Source: G958296245 sp963664035 (GTDB lineage: Bacteria > Chloroflexota > Dehalococcoidia > Lucifugimonadales > G958296245). From it: a stretch of DNA of 64,000 bases. The notes beneath the pieces are model-generated. The model saw only the letters and a list, made by a program, of their open reading frames with translations, ran no database searches and was not told where the DNA came from. The DNA lies in NCBI GenBank assembly GCA_963664035.2, contig OY760867.2:1674001-1738000 (forward strand), in the 5' to 3' direction. Positions 30,545 through 39,784 of the stretch are shown here, piece by piece. Position 1 is the first letter of the stretch. Every line of letters starts with the position of its first letter. The position numbers and the translations under genes were made by a program.

Positions 30545-33500
30545 ATGGACCCGATCTCGACTCCCAAGCTCGTCTTCAAGCGCGTGGCTGACAGCCGGGC
30601 GCTCGTGATCAGCATCTTCCTCGGCATCGTCGCGGCGACGACGCTCGCGGCGATGGCGCCCACGTTCTTCTCGGCGCTGGAGCGGCTCGCCCTCAACCTG
30701 GAGATCGACAAGCTGCGGCGGCCGGCGTCGAATATCAACCTGGACGCCTTCAACATCGTGCTGGCGCGCTCGGAGATCGACGGCAGCGAGCGGACGGTGG
30801 TCGAGGCGATCGAGGAGAATATCGCGCACGTGTACGAGAGCCACGAGCGCTACCTGTTCGTCGACTTCTACCTCGCCGCCATTCCCAGGAACCCGCTGCC
30901 GCCGGCCGGCACGTCCAACCGCGACGCCTCGCGGGCGATCATGCGGAGCTACTCGAACCTCCGTGACCACGTGGCGGCGGTGGAGGGGCGGCTGGCGGGG
31001 GACCTGGTGTACGCCGGCCCCGACGGTCCGATCGCCGAGGCGGTCATCGGCGAGGAGACGGCGGCCCAGTTCGACCTGGGCGTGGGCGACGAGGTGGTGA
31101 TGACGCGGGAGCTGGGAGGGAGGCGGATGGTCACGGTACGGATAACCGGGATCGTCAGGCCCACGGACCCCTCGGAGGACTACTGGAAGCCGCTGATAGG
31201 CCCGCGGCTGTTCCTCGACCCGCCGTCGGTGGAGGAGGAGGTGGAGGGGGAGAACGTCCAGTTCAACCCGGAGGAGCCGCCCGCGCCGCTGATGGTGACC
31301 GAGACGGCGATGATAGACTCGCTGGGCGCGGCCTACCCCGGGGCGCTCGTCAACTCGATGTGGTTCATCATGATCGACACCGAGCGCCTCAAGGGCTGGT
31401 CGGCCGGCGAGGCCGAGCGTAGGATAACGGACCTGGGGGCGCAGACGGCGGCGGCGATACCGGGCACGAAGCTGAACAGCGCCATCCTGGGGATGCTGGA
31501 CCGCTTCGGGCGCCGCAGCTTCTTCGCCCGCGTGCCGCTGCTGCTGCTGGTCGCCATCCTCGTGGCGACGGTGTTGCTCTACGTGTCGATGATGGTGTCG
31601 CACCTGGTGCGGCGCAGGGAGGGGGACGCGGCGCTGCTCCAGGCGCGCGGGGTGAGGCTGCTGCACCTGCTGCGGCTCTACTCGGTGGAGGGGGGCGCGC
31701 TGGCGGTCGCGGCAGTCGCGGCGGGCCCGTTCGCGGCCATCGCGATCGTCGCGCTGGTGGGTACGCTGCCGTACTTCTCGGAGATGACGCGCGGGGGGTT
31801 GCTGCCGGTGCGGATCGGCGCTACGCCCTTCGTGGCGTCGCTGGCCGCGGGGGCGCTCTGCTTCGCCATAGTGGCGCTGTCGTCGGTGCTGGGAGCGCGG
31901 GGAGGGCTGCTGGCGCAGAAGCAGCGGACGTCGCGGCCTCCGAGCGAGCCGTTCTTCCACCGCTACTACCTCGACGTTGGGCTGCTGGCCCTGGGCGGGC
32001 TGGCGTTCTGGGAGCTCCACTCCAGGGGGCAGCTCGTCACCGGAGGGCTGCTCAAGGACGTGGAGGTGAACGAGACGCTGCTGCTCGCGCCGGTGATGTT
32101 CCTGGTGATGGTCGCGCTGGTGTTCGTGCGCTGCTTCCCGATATTCGTCCGGTACGTCAGCGGGGAGTCGCCGATGCTGGTCCACCTGCTCGCCGCCGCG
32201 AGCTTCGGAGTGGCCGCGCCCGTGGCGGCGCTGGCGGACGTGAGGGCCGGGGACCCGGCGGCGGCCGTCGGGCCGGTGGCGCTGCTCGCGGCGGCGGCCG
32301 CGGCGTACTGGGCCACCCAGCGGGCGGGGCCGGTCTGGCAGAAGGCCCTGGGCATGGCGGCGCAGGCGGCCGCGATCGGGTGGTTCCTGTGGATGGAGCC
32401 GCCGCGGTCGGGAGACGCGATGCTCGCCCCGGCCATCGGCCTCGCGGCCCTCGTGCCGGCGCAGGTGATGTTCCTGCTGCTGGCGAGGTGGACGCGGGCC
32501 GCGCCCGTCTGGCTCATGATAGGGATGTGGCACATGGCGAGGAACCCGTTGCAGTATAGCTGGCTGGTGCTGCTGCTGGTCATGGTGACGGGCGTGGGGG
32601 TGCTCTCGACGACCGTGGGAGGAACGCTGGAGCGCGGCCAGACGGAGCGCATCTACTACGACTTCGGGACGGACCTGCGGGCGGACCTGCTGGCGGCGGA
32701 CCTCTGGGAGGGCAGCGACGCGCTGAGGGAGCGTTCGCTGGCGACGCCCGGGGTGGAGGACGCGACGCTGGCGTTCAGGACCGGCGGTTTCATGGGCTCG
32801 GTCTCGATGGACGTGTTGGCGCTGGAGTCCCGGTTCGCCTATATCGCCTGGTACCGCGGCGACTTCTCCAGCCGGCCGCTCAACGAGCTTATCGGCGAGC
32901 TGCGCCCAGGTGCGGCCCCCAGGGCGCTGACCGTGCCCGACGGCGCGTCGTTCCTGGGGCTGTGGGTGAAGGTGGACGAGGAGATGCCGAATGCGGCGCT
33001 GTCGCTGTGGGTGGTCTTGGAGGACGCCGCGGGCGCGCTGCGGACGCTGGTCATGGGCGATATATTCCCGTCGGCGGAGTGGCGGCACCTGCGCGCGGAG
33101 CTGCCCGGGCTGTTGAGCTCCCCCGCGCGCATCGTGTCGGTGCAGATAAGCGAGCCGGGGTACGGCGCGGTGCACACGCCGGGCTTCATCGTCGTGGACG
33201 ACATCCACGCGGGTTACGCGGACGGCAGCGTGGAGGTGATCGAGGGCTTCGAGGGGCCTATCGAGTGGGCGCCGATCGTGACCTCCTCGCTCGAGGCCGA
33301 ACAGATCAGGCTGGTCGGGGACGACCCGCGCGGGGGCGCCGCCGCCGTGATGTTCAGCTTCGGCAGGGAGAATATCAGGGGCATTCGCGGCTTCTTCCAC
33401 CAGACGACCGAGGGCCCGCTGCCGGTCATAGTCAGCTCGGCGCTGGCGGAGGCGACCGGCATCCGGGAGGGCGACTTCGTGCGGGCCGTGGTCGCCGAGC

Positions 33501-34207
33501 GCGGCGTGACGGTGGCGGTGCGCGGCGTCGCGGACTACTTCCCCACCATGACCGACCGCGACGGCCGGTTCATGCTGGCCGACCTGGACGCGCTCCTTTC
33601 GCGGGTGAACATCCTGGGCGGGCTGACGCCTCCGCTGCGGCCCAACGAGCTGTTCCTGGCGGAGAACCCGGCTTCGCCGGAGCCGGTCCGCGACTCCATC
33701 GCCGCGTCGGGGCTGTTGCGGAGCAGCCTGCGGCACCGCGCCAGCGAGATCGAGGCGCTGGAGCGCGACCCGCTGTCGTCCGCGGGGTGGAACGCGATGG
33801 TGGTGCTGGCCCTGGGGATCGCCGTGCTGTCGGCGGCGTTCGGGTACGTGACCTACCTGCTGCTGTTCGCGGCCCACAGCCGCAACGAGATGGGGTTCCT
33901 GCAGTCGCTGGGGCTGTCGCGGCGGCAGGTGCTGGCCCTGCTGGGCTTCGAGCACCTGGCCATCGCGGCGATAGGCATTGGGCTCGGCACCTGGGCCGGC
34001 TTCCAGATGAGCCGGCTGATCGTCTCGCCGCTGGCCGTCACCGAGCGCGGGGAGCCGCTGATTCCGCCGTTCATCCTGACGACCGACTGGAGCATGATGC
34101 TGCCGGCGTACGGCGCGCTGGCGGCCATCTTCCTGGCGGCGCTGCTGGCCGTGAACCGCAGCGCCCTCCACCTCGACCTGCAGAGCATCTCCCGGACGGA
34201 GGAGTAG
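30545..34207 (+). CDS. Large FtsX-type ABC permease
   Basis: 1220 aa. It has an N-terminal membrane helix (ALVISIFLGIVAATTLAAMAP), a large extracytoplasmic domain, a three-helix FtsX/MacB-type core near residues 325-460 ('LLLVAILVATVLLYVSMMVSHLVRRREGDAALLQARGV'), additional central helices near 480-690, a second extracytoplasmic domain, and a C-terminal core near 1080-1210 ('LSAAFGYVTYLLLFAAHSRNEMGFLQSLGLSRRQVLAL'). This duplicated layout is that of ABC permeases for lipids or lipoproteins. No ATPase partner is adjacent, so it would rely on one elsewhere. Substrate unknown. Confidence 0.85.
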   Translation: MDPISTPKLVFKRVADSRALVISIFLGIVAATTLAAMAPTFFSALERLALNLEIDKLRRPASNINLDAFNIVLARSEIDGSERTVVEAIEENIAHVYESHERYLFVDFYLAAIPRNPLPPAGTSNRDASRAIMRSYSNLRDHVAAVEGRLAGDLVYAGPDGPIAEAVIGEETAAQFDLGVGDEVVMTRELGGRRMVTVRITGIVRPTDPSEDYWKPLIGPRLFLDPPSVEEEVEGENVQFNPEEPPAPLMVTETAMIDSLGAAYPGALVNSMWFIMIDTERLKGWSAGEAERRITDLGAQTAAAIPGTKLNSAILGMLDRFGRRSFFARVPLLLLVAILVATVLLYVSMMVSHLVRRREGDAALLQARGVRLLHLLRLYSVEGGALAVAAVAAGPFAAIAIVALVGTLPYFSEMTRGGLLPVRIGATPFVASLAAGALCFAIVALSSVLGARGGLLAQKQRTSRPPSEPFFHRYYLDVGLLALGGLAFWELHSRGQLVTGGLLKDVEVNETLLLAPVMFLVMVALVFVRCFPIFVRYVSGESPMLVHLLAAASFGVAAPVAALADVRAGDPAAAVGPVALLAAAAAAYWATQRAGPVWQKALGMAAQAAAIGWFLWMEPPRSGDAMLAPAIGLAALVPAQVMFLLLARWTRAAPVWLMIGMWHMARNPLQYSWLVLLLVMVTGVGVLSTTVGGTLERGQTERIYYDFGTDLRADLLAADLWEGSDALRERSLATPGVEDATLAFRTGGFMGSVSMDVLALESRFAYIAWYRGDFSSRPLNELIGELRPGAAPRALTVPDGASFLGLWVKVDEEMPNAALSLWVVLEDAAGALRTLVMGDIFPSAEWRHLRAELPGLLSSPARIVSVQISEPGYGAVHTPGFIVVDDIHAGYADGSVEVIEGFEGPIEWAPIVTSSLEAEQIRLVGDDPRGGAAAVMFSFGRENIRGIRGFFHQTTEGPLPVIVSSALAEATGIREGDFVRAVVAERGVTVAVRGVADYFPTMTDRDGRFMLADLDALLSRVNILGGLTPPLRPNELFLAENPASPEPVRDSIAASGLLRSSLRHRASEIEALERDPLSSAGWNAMVVLALGIAVLSAAFGYVTYLLLFAAHSRNEMGFLQSLGLSRRQVLALLGFEHLAIAAIGIGLGTWAGFQMSRLIVSPLAVTERGEPLIPPFILTTDWSMMLPAYGALAAIFLAALLAVNRSALHLDLQSISRTEE

Positions 34208-34249
34208 CCGGGCAGGTGGAGTCTCTGCCGAATTCGCTCTTGCCGCCAA

Positions 34250-35338
34250 CTAGTCCGGCGACCAGCTTGGGGAAAGGTCAAACGCCGAGTTGTAGGTCAG
34301 GCGGGTCTGGCCTGAGCCGTCGGCGTTCATCACGTATGTCTCGTAGTTCCCGTCACGGGTCGATGCGAAGGCGATGCGTCGTCCGTCCGACGACCAGCGT
34401 GGGTCAAGGTCAAGCGCCGAGTTGTAGGTCAGGCGGGTCTGGCCTGAGCCGTCGGCGTTCATCACGTATATGTTGTATATGCGGTTATCGTCGTCCGGGT
34501 CGGGATCGTCACGGGTCGATGCGAAGGCGATACGGCGTCCATCCGGCGACCAGCGTGGGTCACGGTCCGCCGCCGGGTTGTCGGTCAGGCGGGTCTGGAC
34601 GGAACCGTTGGCGTTCATCACGTAGATCTCGTAGTTCCCGTCACGGGTCGATGCGAAGGCGATGCGTCGTCCGTCCGGCGACCAGCGTGGGTGAAGGTCA
34701 AGCGCCGAGTTGTCGGTCAGGCGGGTCTGGCCGGAACCGTTTGCGTTCATCACGTAGATCTCGTAGTTTCCGTCACGGGTCGATGCGAAAGCGATGCGTC
34801 GTCCGTTCGGCGACCAGCGTGGGCCACGGTCCGCCGCCGGGTTGTCGGTCAGGCGGGTCTGGCCTGAGCCGTCGGCGTTCATCACGTATATGTTGTATAT
34901 GTGGTTATCGTCCTCCGGGTCGGGATCGTCACGGGTCGACACGAAAGCGATGCGGCGTCCGTTCGGCGACCAGCGTGGGCTACTGTCACGCGCCGGGTTG
35001 TCGGTCAGGCGGGTCTGGCCTGAGCCGTCGGCGTTCATCACGTATATGTTGTATATGTAGTTATCGTCGTCCGGGTCGGGATCGTCACGAGTCGATGCGA
35101 AAGCGATGCGTAGTCCGTTCGGCGACCAGCGTGGGTTATAGTCAATCGCCGAGTTGTCGGTCAGTCGGGTCTGGCCGGAACCGTTGGCGTTCATCACGTA
35201 TATCTCCCAGTTCCCGTCACGATCCGATGCGAACGCGATACGGGAGGGGGAAGGCGTACCCATAAGCCCGGCCACGGTCCGCTCCAGCGCAGCAATCCTT
35301 CTCTCGATCTCGGCGAGTCTGCCCTCGATGGCCGTCAA
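34250..35338 (-). CDS. PD40/TolB-like beta-propeller protein, probably the detached 3' part of a larger gene
   Basis: 362 aa if read from TTG 35338. A short coiled coil (AIEGRLAEIERRIAALERTVAGL) precedes seven repeats of 'RIAFASxRDGNxEIYVMNADGSGQTRLTDN...PRWSPDGR', the WD40-like PD40 propeller. There is no Shine-Dalgarno before the TTG, and the frame stays open upstream through a Pro-Thr linker back to a TAG at 35453-35455, which is also the stop of the LRR frame. This suggests an LRR-linker-propeller protein broken in two. Confidence 0.7.
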   Translation of the reverse strand: MTAIEGRLAEIERRIAALERTVAGLMGTPSPSRIAFASDRDGNWEIYVMNANGSGQTRLTDNSAIDYNPRWSPNGLRIAFASTRDDPDPDDDNYIYNIYVMNADGSGQTRLTDNPARDSSPRWSPNGRRIAFVSTRDDPDPEDDNHIYNIYVMNADGSGQTRLTDNPAADRGPRWSPNGRRIAFASTRDGNYEIYVMNANGSGQTRLTDNSALDLHPRWSPDGRRIAFASTRDGNYEIYVMNANGSVQTRLTDNPAADRDPRWSPDGRRIAFASTRDDPDPDDDNRIYNIYVMNADGSGQTRLTYNSALDLDPRWSSDGRRIAFASTRDGNYETYVMNADGSGQTRLTYNSAFDLSPSWSPD

Positions 35339-35452
35339 CTTGGCGTCTGTGTTGCTGGGCTGCGCCGTGGGCGTGGGCGTAGGGGTGGCCCCCGGCGCGG
35401 GCCTCGGCGTTGCCGTTGAGGTCGCTTGTGGTCTCGGCGTTGCCGTCGGGGT

Positions 35453-36531
35453 CTACGCCTGGCAGATGGGGTAGTCGTCTCCGTCTGCCTCTTCGTACGC
35501 CTCTCGCAGGCTCCCGGGCACGCAGCCGCTCAGTCGATTGCTGTCGAGAGACAGGTATTCGAGGTTGGTCAGTTGCCCAACTCCGACGGGATCGGGCCGT
35601 TAAACCGATTGCTACTCAACCCTAGGTGCGTGAGGTTGGTCAGATTGCCCAGCGCCGACGGGATCGCGCTGTTCAACTCATTGCTGGATAGGTACAGGTG
35701 TTCGAGGTTTCTCAACTCGCCCAGCGCCGACGGGATATAGTTGACCAACCGATTGCTGCTCAACGCTAGGTGCGTGAGGTTTCTCAGATTGCGTAGGTAA
35801 TGCGGGATCGAGCCGCGCAACTGGTTGCTGTACAGGTATAGGTGTTCGAGATTGCGCAGCAAACCCAACCACGGCGTGATAAAGCCGGATAACCGGTTGC
35901 TATCCAGCGCCAGCCATGTGAGGTTGGTCAGGTTGTGCCATCCCTCCCACGGGATGCCCCCCGTCAGTTGGTTCGGAGGCCCGTCATCGAGGGGGGAGTT
36001 GCCAACGTCGAACATCTCCAAGGCCCGAAGGTTGACAATCTCAGACGGAATGGTCCCTGCCAGCCCCATGTTCTCCAGCGATCCGAAATTACGGGAGGAT
36101 TGGTTAGCCGTCTTCGATAGATGAGTTATCCTCCCGCTCCGGTTGTAGAAGATCCATATCGTCAGGTCCCGGCAGTCAGTGCAGTCACCCTGCAGCTCGT
36201 CTATGGCATTGTGAGCATTGACGCAGTCGTTGAAGTTATAGTCCACAGTACGGCAGTACTCCCGCACGGCCTGCTGGTCGATGGCCTCCGTTGCCAGTCT
36301 GGCCGCCGTCCGTACGGGCGAACCGCCCCGTCTAGCTCGCGCCCGGTCCGCCCTCGCGGCATCCTTGGCCTCCGCCTCGGCAGCGGCGGTCTCGGCGTGG
36401 GGGTCGAAGGCGTAGGCCACGTCCCCGCCGGGTGAGCCCCTGTCCATGCCAGCCATCATCACGAGGACGGCGGCCGCCGCCAGCAGGGCCGTCGCCGCCA
36501 GTATCGTCGAGAAACGAGGTGGTCCGAACAT
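35453..36531 (-). pseudogene. Leucine-rich-repeat surface protein gene with a 1-nt deletion
   Basis: It starts at ATG 36531 with a signal-anchor (about residues 8-27), then a cysteine-containing cap (EYCRTVDYNFNDC...CTDCRDL) and plant-type LRRs ('LTNLTHLALSSNRLVNYIPSALGELRNLEHLYLSSN'). The first frame stops at TGA 35569-35571 inside 'SELGN'. One missing C there (AACTGACC instead of AACCTGACC) would continue 'LTNLEYLSLDSNRLSGCVPGSLREAY...DDYPICQA' to the TAG at 35453. The continuing frame is the same one as the propeller downstream. Confidence 0.75.
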
Positions 36532-36669
36532 TTTAAGCCCCCCATCCTAATGTGTTCGCGCACGATCCATCGCCTACACGTTTTATGGCTTGCCCAGCGA
36601 CGCCACAAGGTCTGTTTGTACCTAATCCGGGGGGGGGGGGGTACGAATATACCTGTCTATCTATTTGCC

Positions 36670-36697
36670 TTGCGGGGTTGGTTGGCGCTGATATAAT
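36670..36697 (+). promoter_or_regulatory. argF promoter
   Basis: TTGCGG-N16-TATAAT, 22 nt upstream of ATG 36720. A 10-12 nt poly-G run lies further upstream near 36630-36641. Confidence 0.6.
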
Positions 36698-36719
36698 CAT
36701 CGGACTTGGAGCGTATGAC

Positions 36720-37634
36720 ATGATGCAGGGCAAGGACTTTCTATCCGTGGCGGATGTTGCCGCTCAGGACGTTGGCCCGTTGGTCGAGTTGGCGGAGGCG
36801 ATCAAGCGGGGCGAGGCAAGCCGCCCCCTGGCCGGGAAGATGATCGCGCTGCTCTTCGAGAAGCCGTCGCTCAGGACGCGGGTTAGCTTCGAGGTGGGCA
36901 TACGCCAGCTTGGCGGGGAGTGCGTCTACCTGAGCAGGGACGACGTGGGGCTGGGGGTGCGGGAGCCCGTCGCCGACGTTGCGCGGGTACTGGACCGGTG
37001 GGTGGACGGCGTGGTCGCGCGCGTATTCAGCCATGAGAGCCTGGAATTGCTGTCGGCCAACATGCGCGCGCCGGTGGTGAACGCGCTGTCGGACCTGGAG
37101 CACCCGTGCCAGGCAATAGGCGACCTGCTGACGATCAAGGAGCACAGGGCGGCGCTGTCGGGGCAGCGGGTGGCCTTCGTGGGCGACGGGAACAACGTTG
37201 CCGCGAGCCTTTCGCTGGCCTGCGCGTCCGTTGGCGCGGACCTCGTGCTGGCGGCGCCGGCGGGCTACCAGGTGCCGTTCGCGGTCTGGAGGCAGGCCAA
37301 TGAGCGGGCGGCGGTGAGCGGGTCCAGGGTCGAGTGGGTGGAGATGCCACGGGATGCGGTGAGGGGCGCGGACGTGGTGTACACGGACGTATGGACCAGC
37401 ATGGGCCAGGAGGAGGAGAGCGCGGCGCGCATGGAGGCGTTCCAGGGCTACCGGGTCGACGAGGAGCTCATGGGGTACGCGAAGCCCGACGCGATCTTCA
37501 TGCACGACATGCCCGCCCACGAGGGAGAGGAGATCGCCGAGGGGATGCTCGACCATCCCCGGTCGGTGGTGTTCGACCAGGCGGAGAACCGCCTCCACGG
37601 GCAGAAGGCCATCCTGTCCCAACTGTTCCGCTAG
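36720..37634 (+). CDS. argF: Ornithine carbamoyltransferase
   Basis: 304 aa from ATG 36720 (ATG 36723 also possible), with GGAG 8 nt upstream; the longer open frame lacks an SD and crosses the promoter. Carbamoyl-phosphate site KPSLRTR at 48-54, HPCQ at 128-131, and DVWTSMGQE at 223-231. The usual ornithine-binding HCLPAH is HDMPAH at 262-267, so the Cys is replaced by Asp. It converts ornithine and carbamoyl phosphate to citrulline in arginine synthesis. No other arg gene is in the window. Confidence 0.9.
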   Translation: MMQGKDFLSVADVAAQDVGPLVELAEAIKRGEASRPLAGKMIALLFEKPSLRTRVSFEVGIRQLGGECVYLSRDDVGLGVREPVADVARVLDRWVDGVVARVFSHESLELLSANMRAPVVNALSDLEHPCQAIGDLLTIKEHRAALSGQRVAFVGDGNNVAASLSLACASVGADLVLAAPAGYQVPFAVWRQANERAAVSGSRVEWVEMPRDAVRGADVVYTDVWTSMGQEEESAARMEAFQGYRVDEELMGYAKPDAIFMHDMPAHEGEEIAEGMLDHPRSVVFDQAENRLHGQKAILSQLFR

Positions 37635-37645
37635 GCGCAGGCACC

Positions 37646-37765
37646 CCCATCCTAACCTTCCCCCTCAGGGGGAAGGGATTCTGAGACAGCCCCCTCAGGG
37701 GAAGGGGATCTGAGACAGCGCCCTCAGGGGAAGGGGTTCTGAGACGGCGCCCTCAGGGGGAAGGG
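37646..37765. repeat. REP-A plus short tandem repeat upstream of der
   Basis: One REP-A copy (CCCCCATCCTAACCTTCCCC...), then three units of about 33 bp (CCCTCAGGGGAAGGGG(A/T)TCTGAGACAG) and a final partial copy. The tandem units appear to derive from the right arm of REP-A. Confidence 0.8.
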
Positions 37766-37790
37766 AAGCGCAATCCAGGGTGCGAAGCAG

Positions 37791-39131
37791 ATGACCACCA
37801 AGACCACGAGGGGCGCAAGGCCCATCGTCGCCATCGTTGGAAGGCCCAACGTCGGCAAGTCCACACTATTCAACCGGATCGCCGGAGACCGCGCCGCCGT
37901 GGTGTCCGACATACCTGGCACGACCCGCGACAGGGTGACGACCGAGACGACCTGGGGGGACAGGGTGTTCATCCTCGTCGATACGGGGGGGCTGGATCCG
38001 GACCCGCGCGGCGAGCTCCTGGAGAACGTCAGGAGCCAGGTCGACGTTGCGGTCAGCGAGGCGGATACCATCGTCTTCCTGGTGGACGCCAACGAGGGTT
38101 TGACCTCCGTCGACAGGGACGTGGCCGACCTGCTGCGCCGCGGCGGGAAGCGTCCGGTGCTCGCGGCCAACAAGGCGGACAACCGGCGGCGCGCGGTGGG
38201 GGCGCTGGACTTCCACGAACTGGGGCTGGGGGACCCCATACCGATCAGCGCCCATCACAATCGCGGGGTGGACGACCTGATGACCCGGGTGCTGGCCCGG
38301 CTCCCGCCGGAGAGACCGGAGGCCGTAACCGACGCGGGGTTGAGGCTCGCCATCGTCGGGCGCACGAACGTCGGCAAGTCGGCCCTGCTCAACGCGGTCA
38401 CGGGCGAGGACCGGGCCATCGTGAGCGACGCGCCTGGAACGACGCGCGACGCGCTGGACGCGCTGGTGAGGTACGGGGACGAGACCGTCCTGATCGTAGA
38501 TACCGCCGGCATCAGGCGGCGCGGCCGGATCAAGCCTGGCATCGAGCGCTACAGCGCCCTCCGCGCGGTGCGCGCCATAGACCGGGCCGAGGTTGCCATC
38601 CTCGTGATGGACGCCTCCGAGGTTGCGACGGGCCAGGATACGCACATAGCGAGCTACGTGCTGGCCGCCTACAAGGGCATCGTGCTCTGCGTCAACAAGT
38701 GGGACCTGGCGCGCGGCCTGGGGCTGGACAAGAAGAGCGTCGAGAGGACTGTCCGGGAGAGGTTCAAGTTCGCCTCCCATGCTCCGGTGGTATTCGTCTC
38801 GGCGCTGCGCGGCTCCGGCATAGGCGCGCTGTTGGAGGCGGCGCAGGGCGTCCGGGGAGAGTGGGGCAGGGACGTCCAGAAGTCGGGCCTGAAGCGCACG
38901 GTACTCACCGCCATGGCGGCGCACCCGCCGGCCACCGCCGGGAGGCACGCCCTCAAGGTGTACGGCGTGTCGCAGGACCAAACCGGCCCGCCCAGCTTCA
39001 CCTTCTACGTGAACCGCGCCGACATGGTACACTTCTCCTACCAGCGCTACCTGGAGAACACGCTGAGACGCGCCTACGGGTTCCAGGGGACTCCCCTGAG
39101 GGTCCGGTTCAAGGGAGGCCGCGGCAAGTAA
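37791..39131 (+). CDS. der: Ribosome-assembly GTPase Der (EngA)
   Basis: 446 aa. Two tandem GTPase domains: G1 at 'GRPNVGKSTLFN' and 'GRTNVGKSALLN', both with DTGG/DTAG and NKxD boxes (ANKAD, VNKWD), and a C-terminal KH-like domain. It acts in 50S subunit maturation. The stop TAA overlaps the ATG of plsY (TAATG), so the two are translationally coupled. Confidence 0.97.
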   Translation: MTTKTTRGARPIVAIVGRPNVGKSTLFNRIAGDRAAVVSDIPGTTRDRVTTETTWGDRVFILVDTGGLDPDPRGELLENVRSQVDVAVSEADTIVFLVDANEGLTSVDRDVADLLRRGGKRPVLAANKADNRRRAVGALDFHELGLGDPIPISAHHNRGVDDLMTRVLARLPPERPEAVTDAGLRLAIVGRTNVGKSALLNAVTGEDRAIVSDAPGTTRDALDALVRYGDETVLIVDTAGIRRRGRIKPGIERYSALRAVRAIDRAEVAILVMDASEVATGQDTHIASYVLAAYKGIVLCVNKWDLARGLGLDKKSVERTVRERFKFASHAPVVFVSALRGSGIGALLEAAQGVRGEWGRDVQKSGLKRTVLTAMAAHPPATAGRHALKVYGVSQDQTGPPSFTFYVNRADMVHFSYQRYLENTLRRAYGFQGTPLRVRFKGGRGK

Positions 39132-39784
39132 TGATCGATTATCTCATCGTCGTCCCTCTCGGCTACCTCATAGGGTCGATACCCTTCGGCCTCGTAGTCG
39201 GATGGCTCTTCAGGCGCGTGGACGTGCGTCGGCACGGCAGCGGCCGCACCGGGATGACGAACGTGCTGCGCACCGCCGGCCTGCCCGCCGCGGTGCTCGT
39301 GCTGGCGCTGGACATGGCGAAGAGCGTCGGGGCGGTGCTCATCGCGATGGCGGTCTCCGACTCCGCCGCGGCCCACGCTCTCTCGGGCGTCGCGGCCATA
39401 TGCGGCCACATCTGGCCGATCTACGTTGGGTTCAAGGGAGGGCGCGGCACGGCCTGTGGGTGGGGCGGCCTGTTCGTGCTGTCGCCCATATCGGGGCTCA
39501 TCGCGAGCGTGATAGGGCTGGGTATGCTGGGCGCCACGCGCTACATGTCCCTGGGTTCCATCCTGGGCGCCGCTTCGGGTTCGGTCGCGCTGATCGTCAT
39601 GTCGGTGGCCGGCATGGAGCCGTTGGGGTACCTCTGGTACGGCCTGCTGGGCGCGCCCTTGATCGTATTCAGCCACAGGGACAACATCGACCGGCTTCGC
39701 AGGGGCGAGGAGCGCCGCGTGGGCCAGGCCGAGCCCGGATCGCCGGAGGCCCAGCGCGCAACGAGATGGCCCCGGTCGGTATAG
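39131..39784 (+). CDS. plsY: Glycerol-3-phosphate acyltransferase PlsY
   Basis: 217 aa from ATG 39131, overlapping der by one nt. About five membrane helices. The family motifs are present: 'HGSGRTGMTNVLR' (usually GSGNPGATNxxR, so motif 1 is divergent), 'FKGGRGTA', and a C-terminal 'FSHRDNIDRLRRGEE'. It transfers acyl from acyl-phosphate to glycerol-3-phosphate in the membrane. Overlap with gpsA supplies the substrate within one operon. Confidence 0.93.
   Translation: MIDYLIVVPLGYLIGSIPFGLVVGWLFRRVDVRRHGSGRTGMTNVLRTAGLPAAVLVLALDMAKSVGAVLIAMAVSDSAAAHALSGVAAICGHIWPIYVGFKGGRGTACGWGGLFVLSPISGLIASVIGLGMLGATRYMSLGSILGAASGSVALIVMSVAGMEPLGYLWYGLLGAPLIVFSHRDNIDRLRRGEERRVGQAEPGSPEAQRATRWPRSV

Noticed and set aside
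30509..34249. 1246-aa open frame antisense to the FtsX-type permease
   Set aside because: Arg/His/Pro-rich shadow of a high-GC gene; the sense strand has clear membrane and domain pattern.
36630..36641. Poly-G run upstream of argF as a phase-variation switch
   Set aside because: It lies outside the supported coding region and upstream of the promoter, and such runs are also prone to sequencing error.
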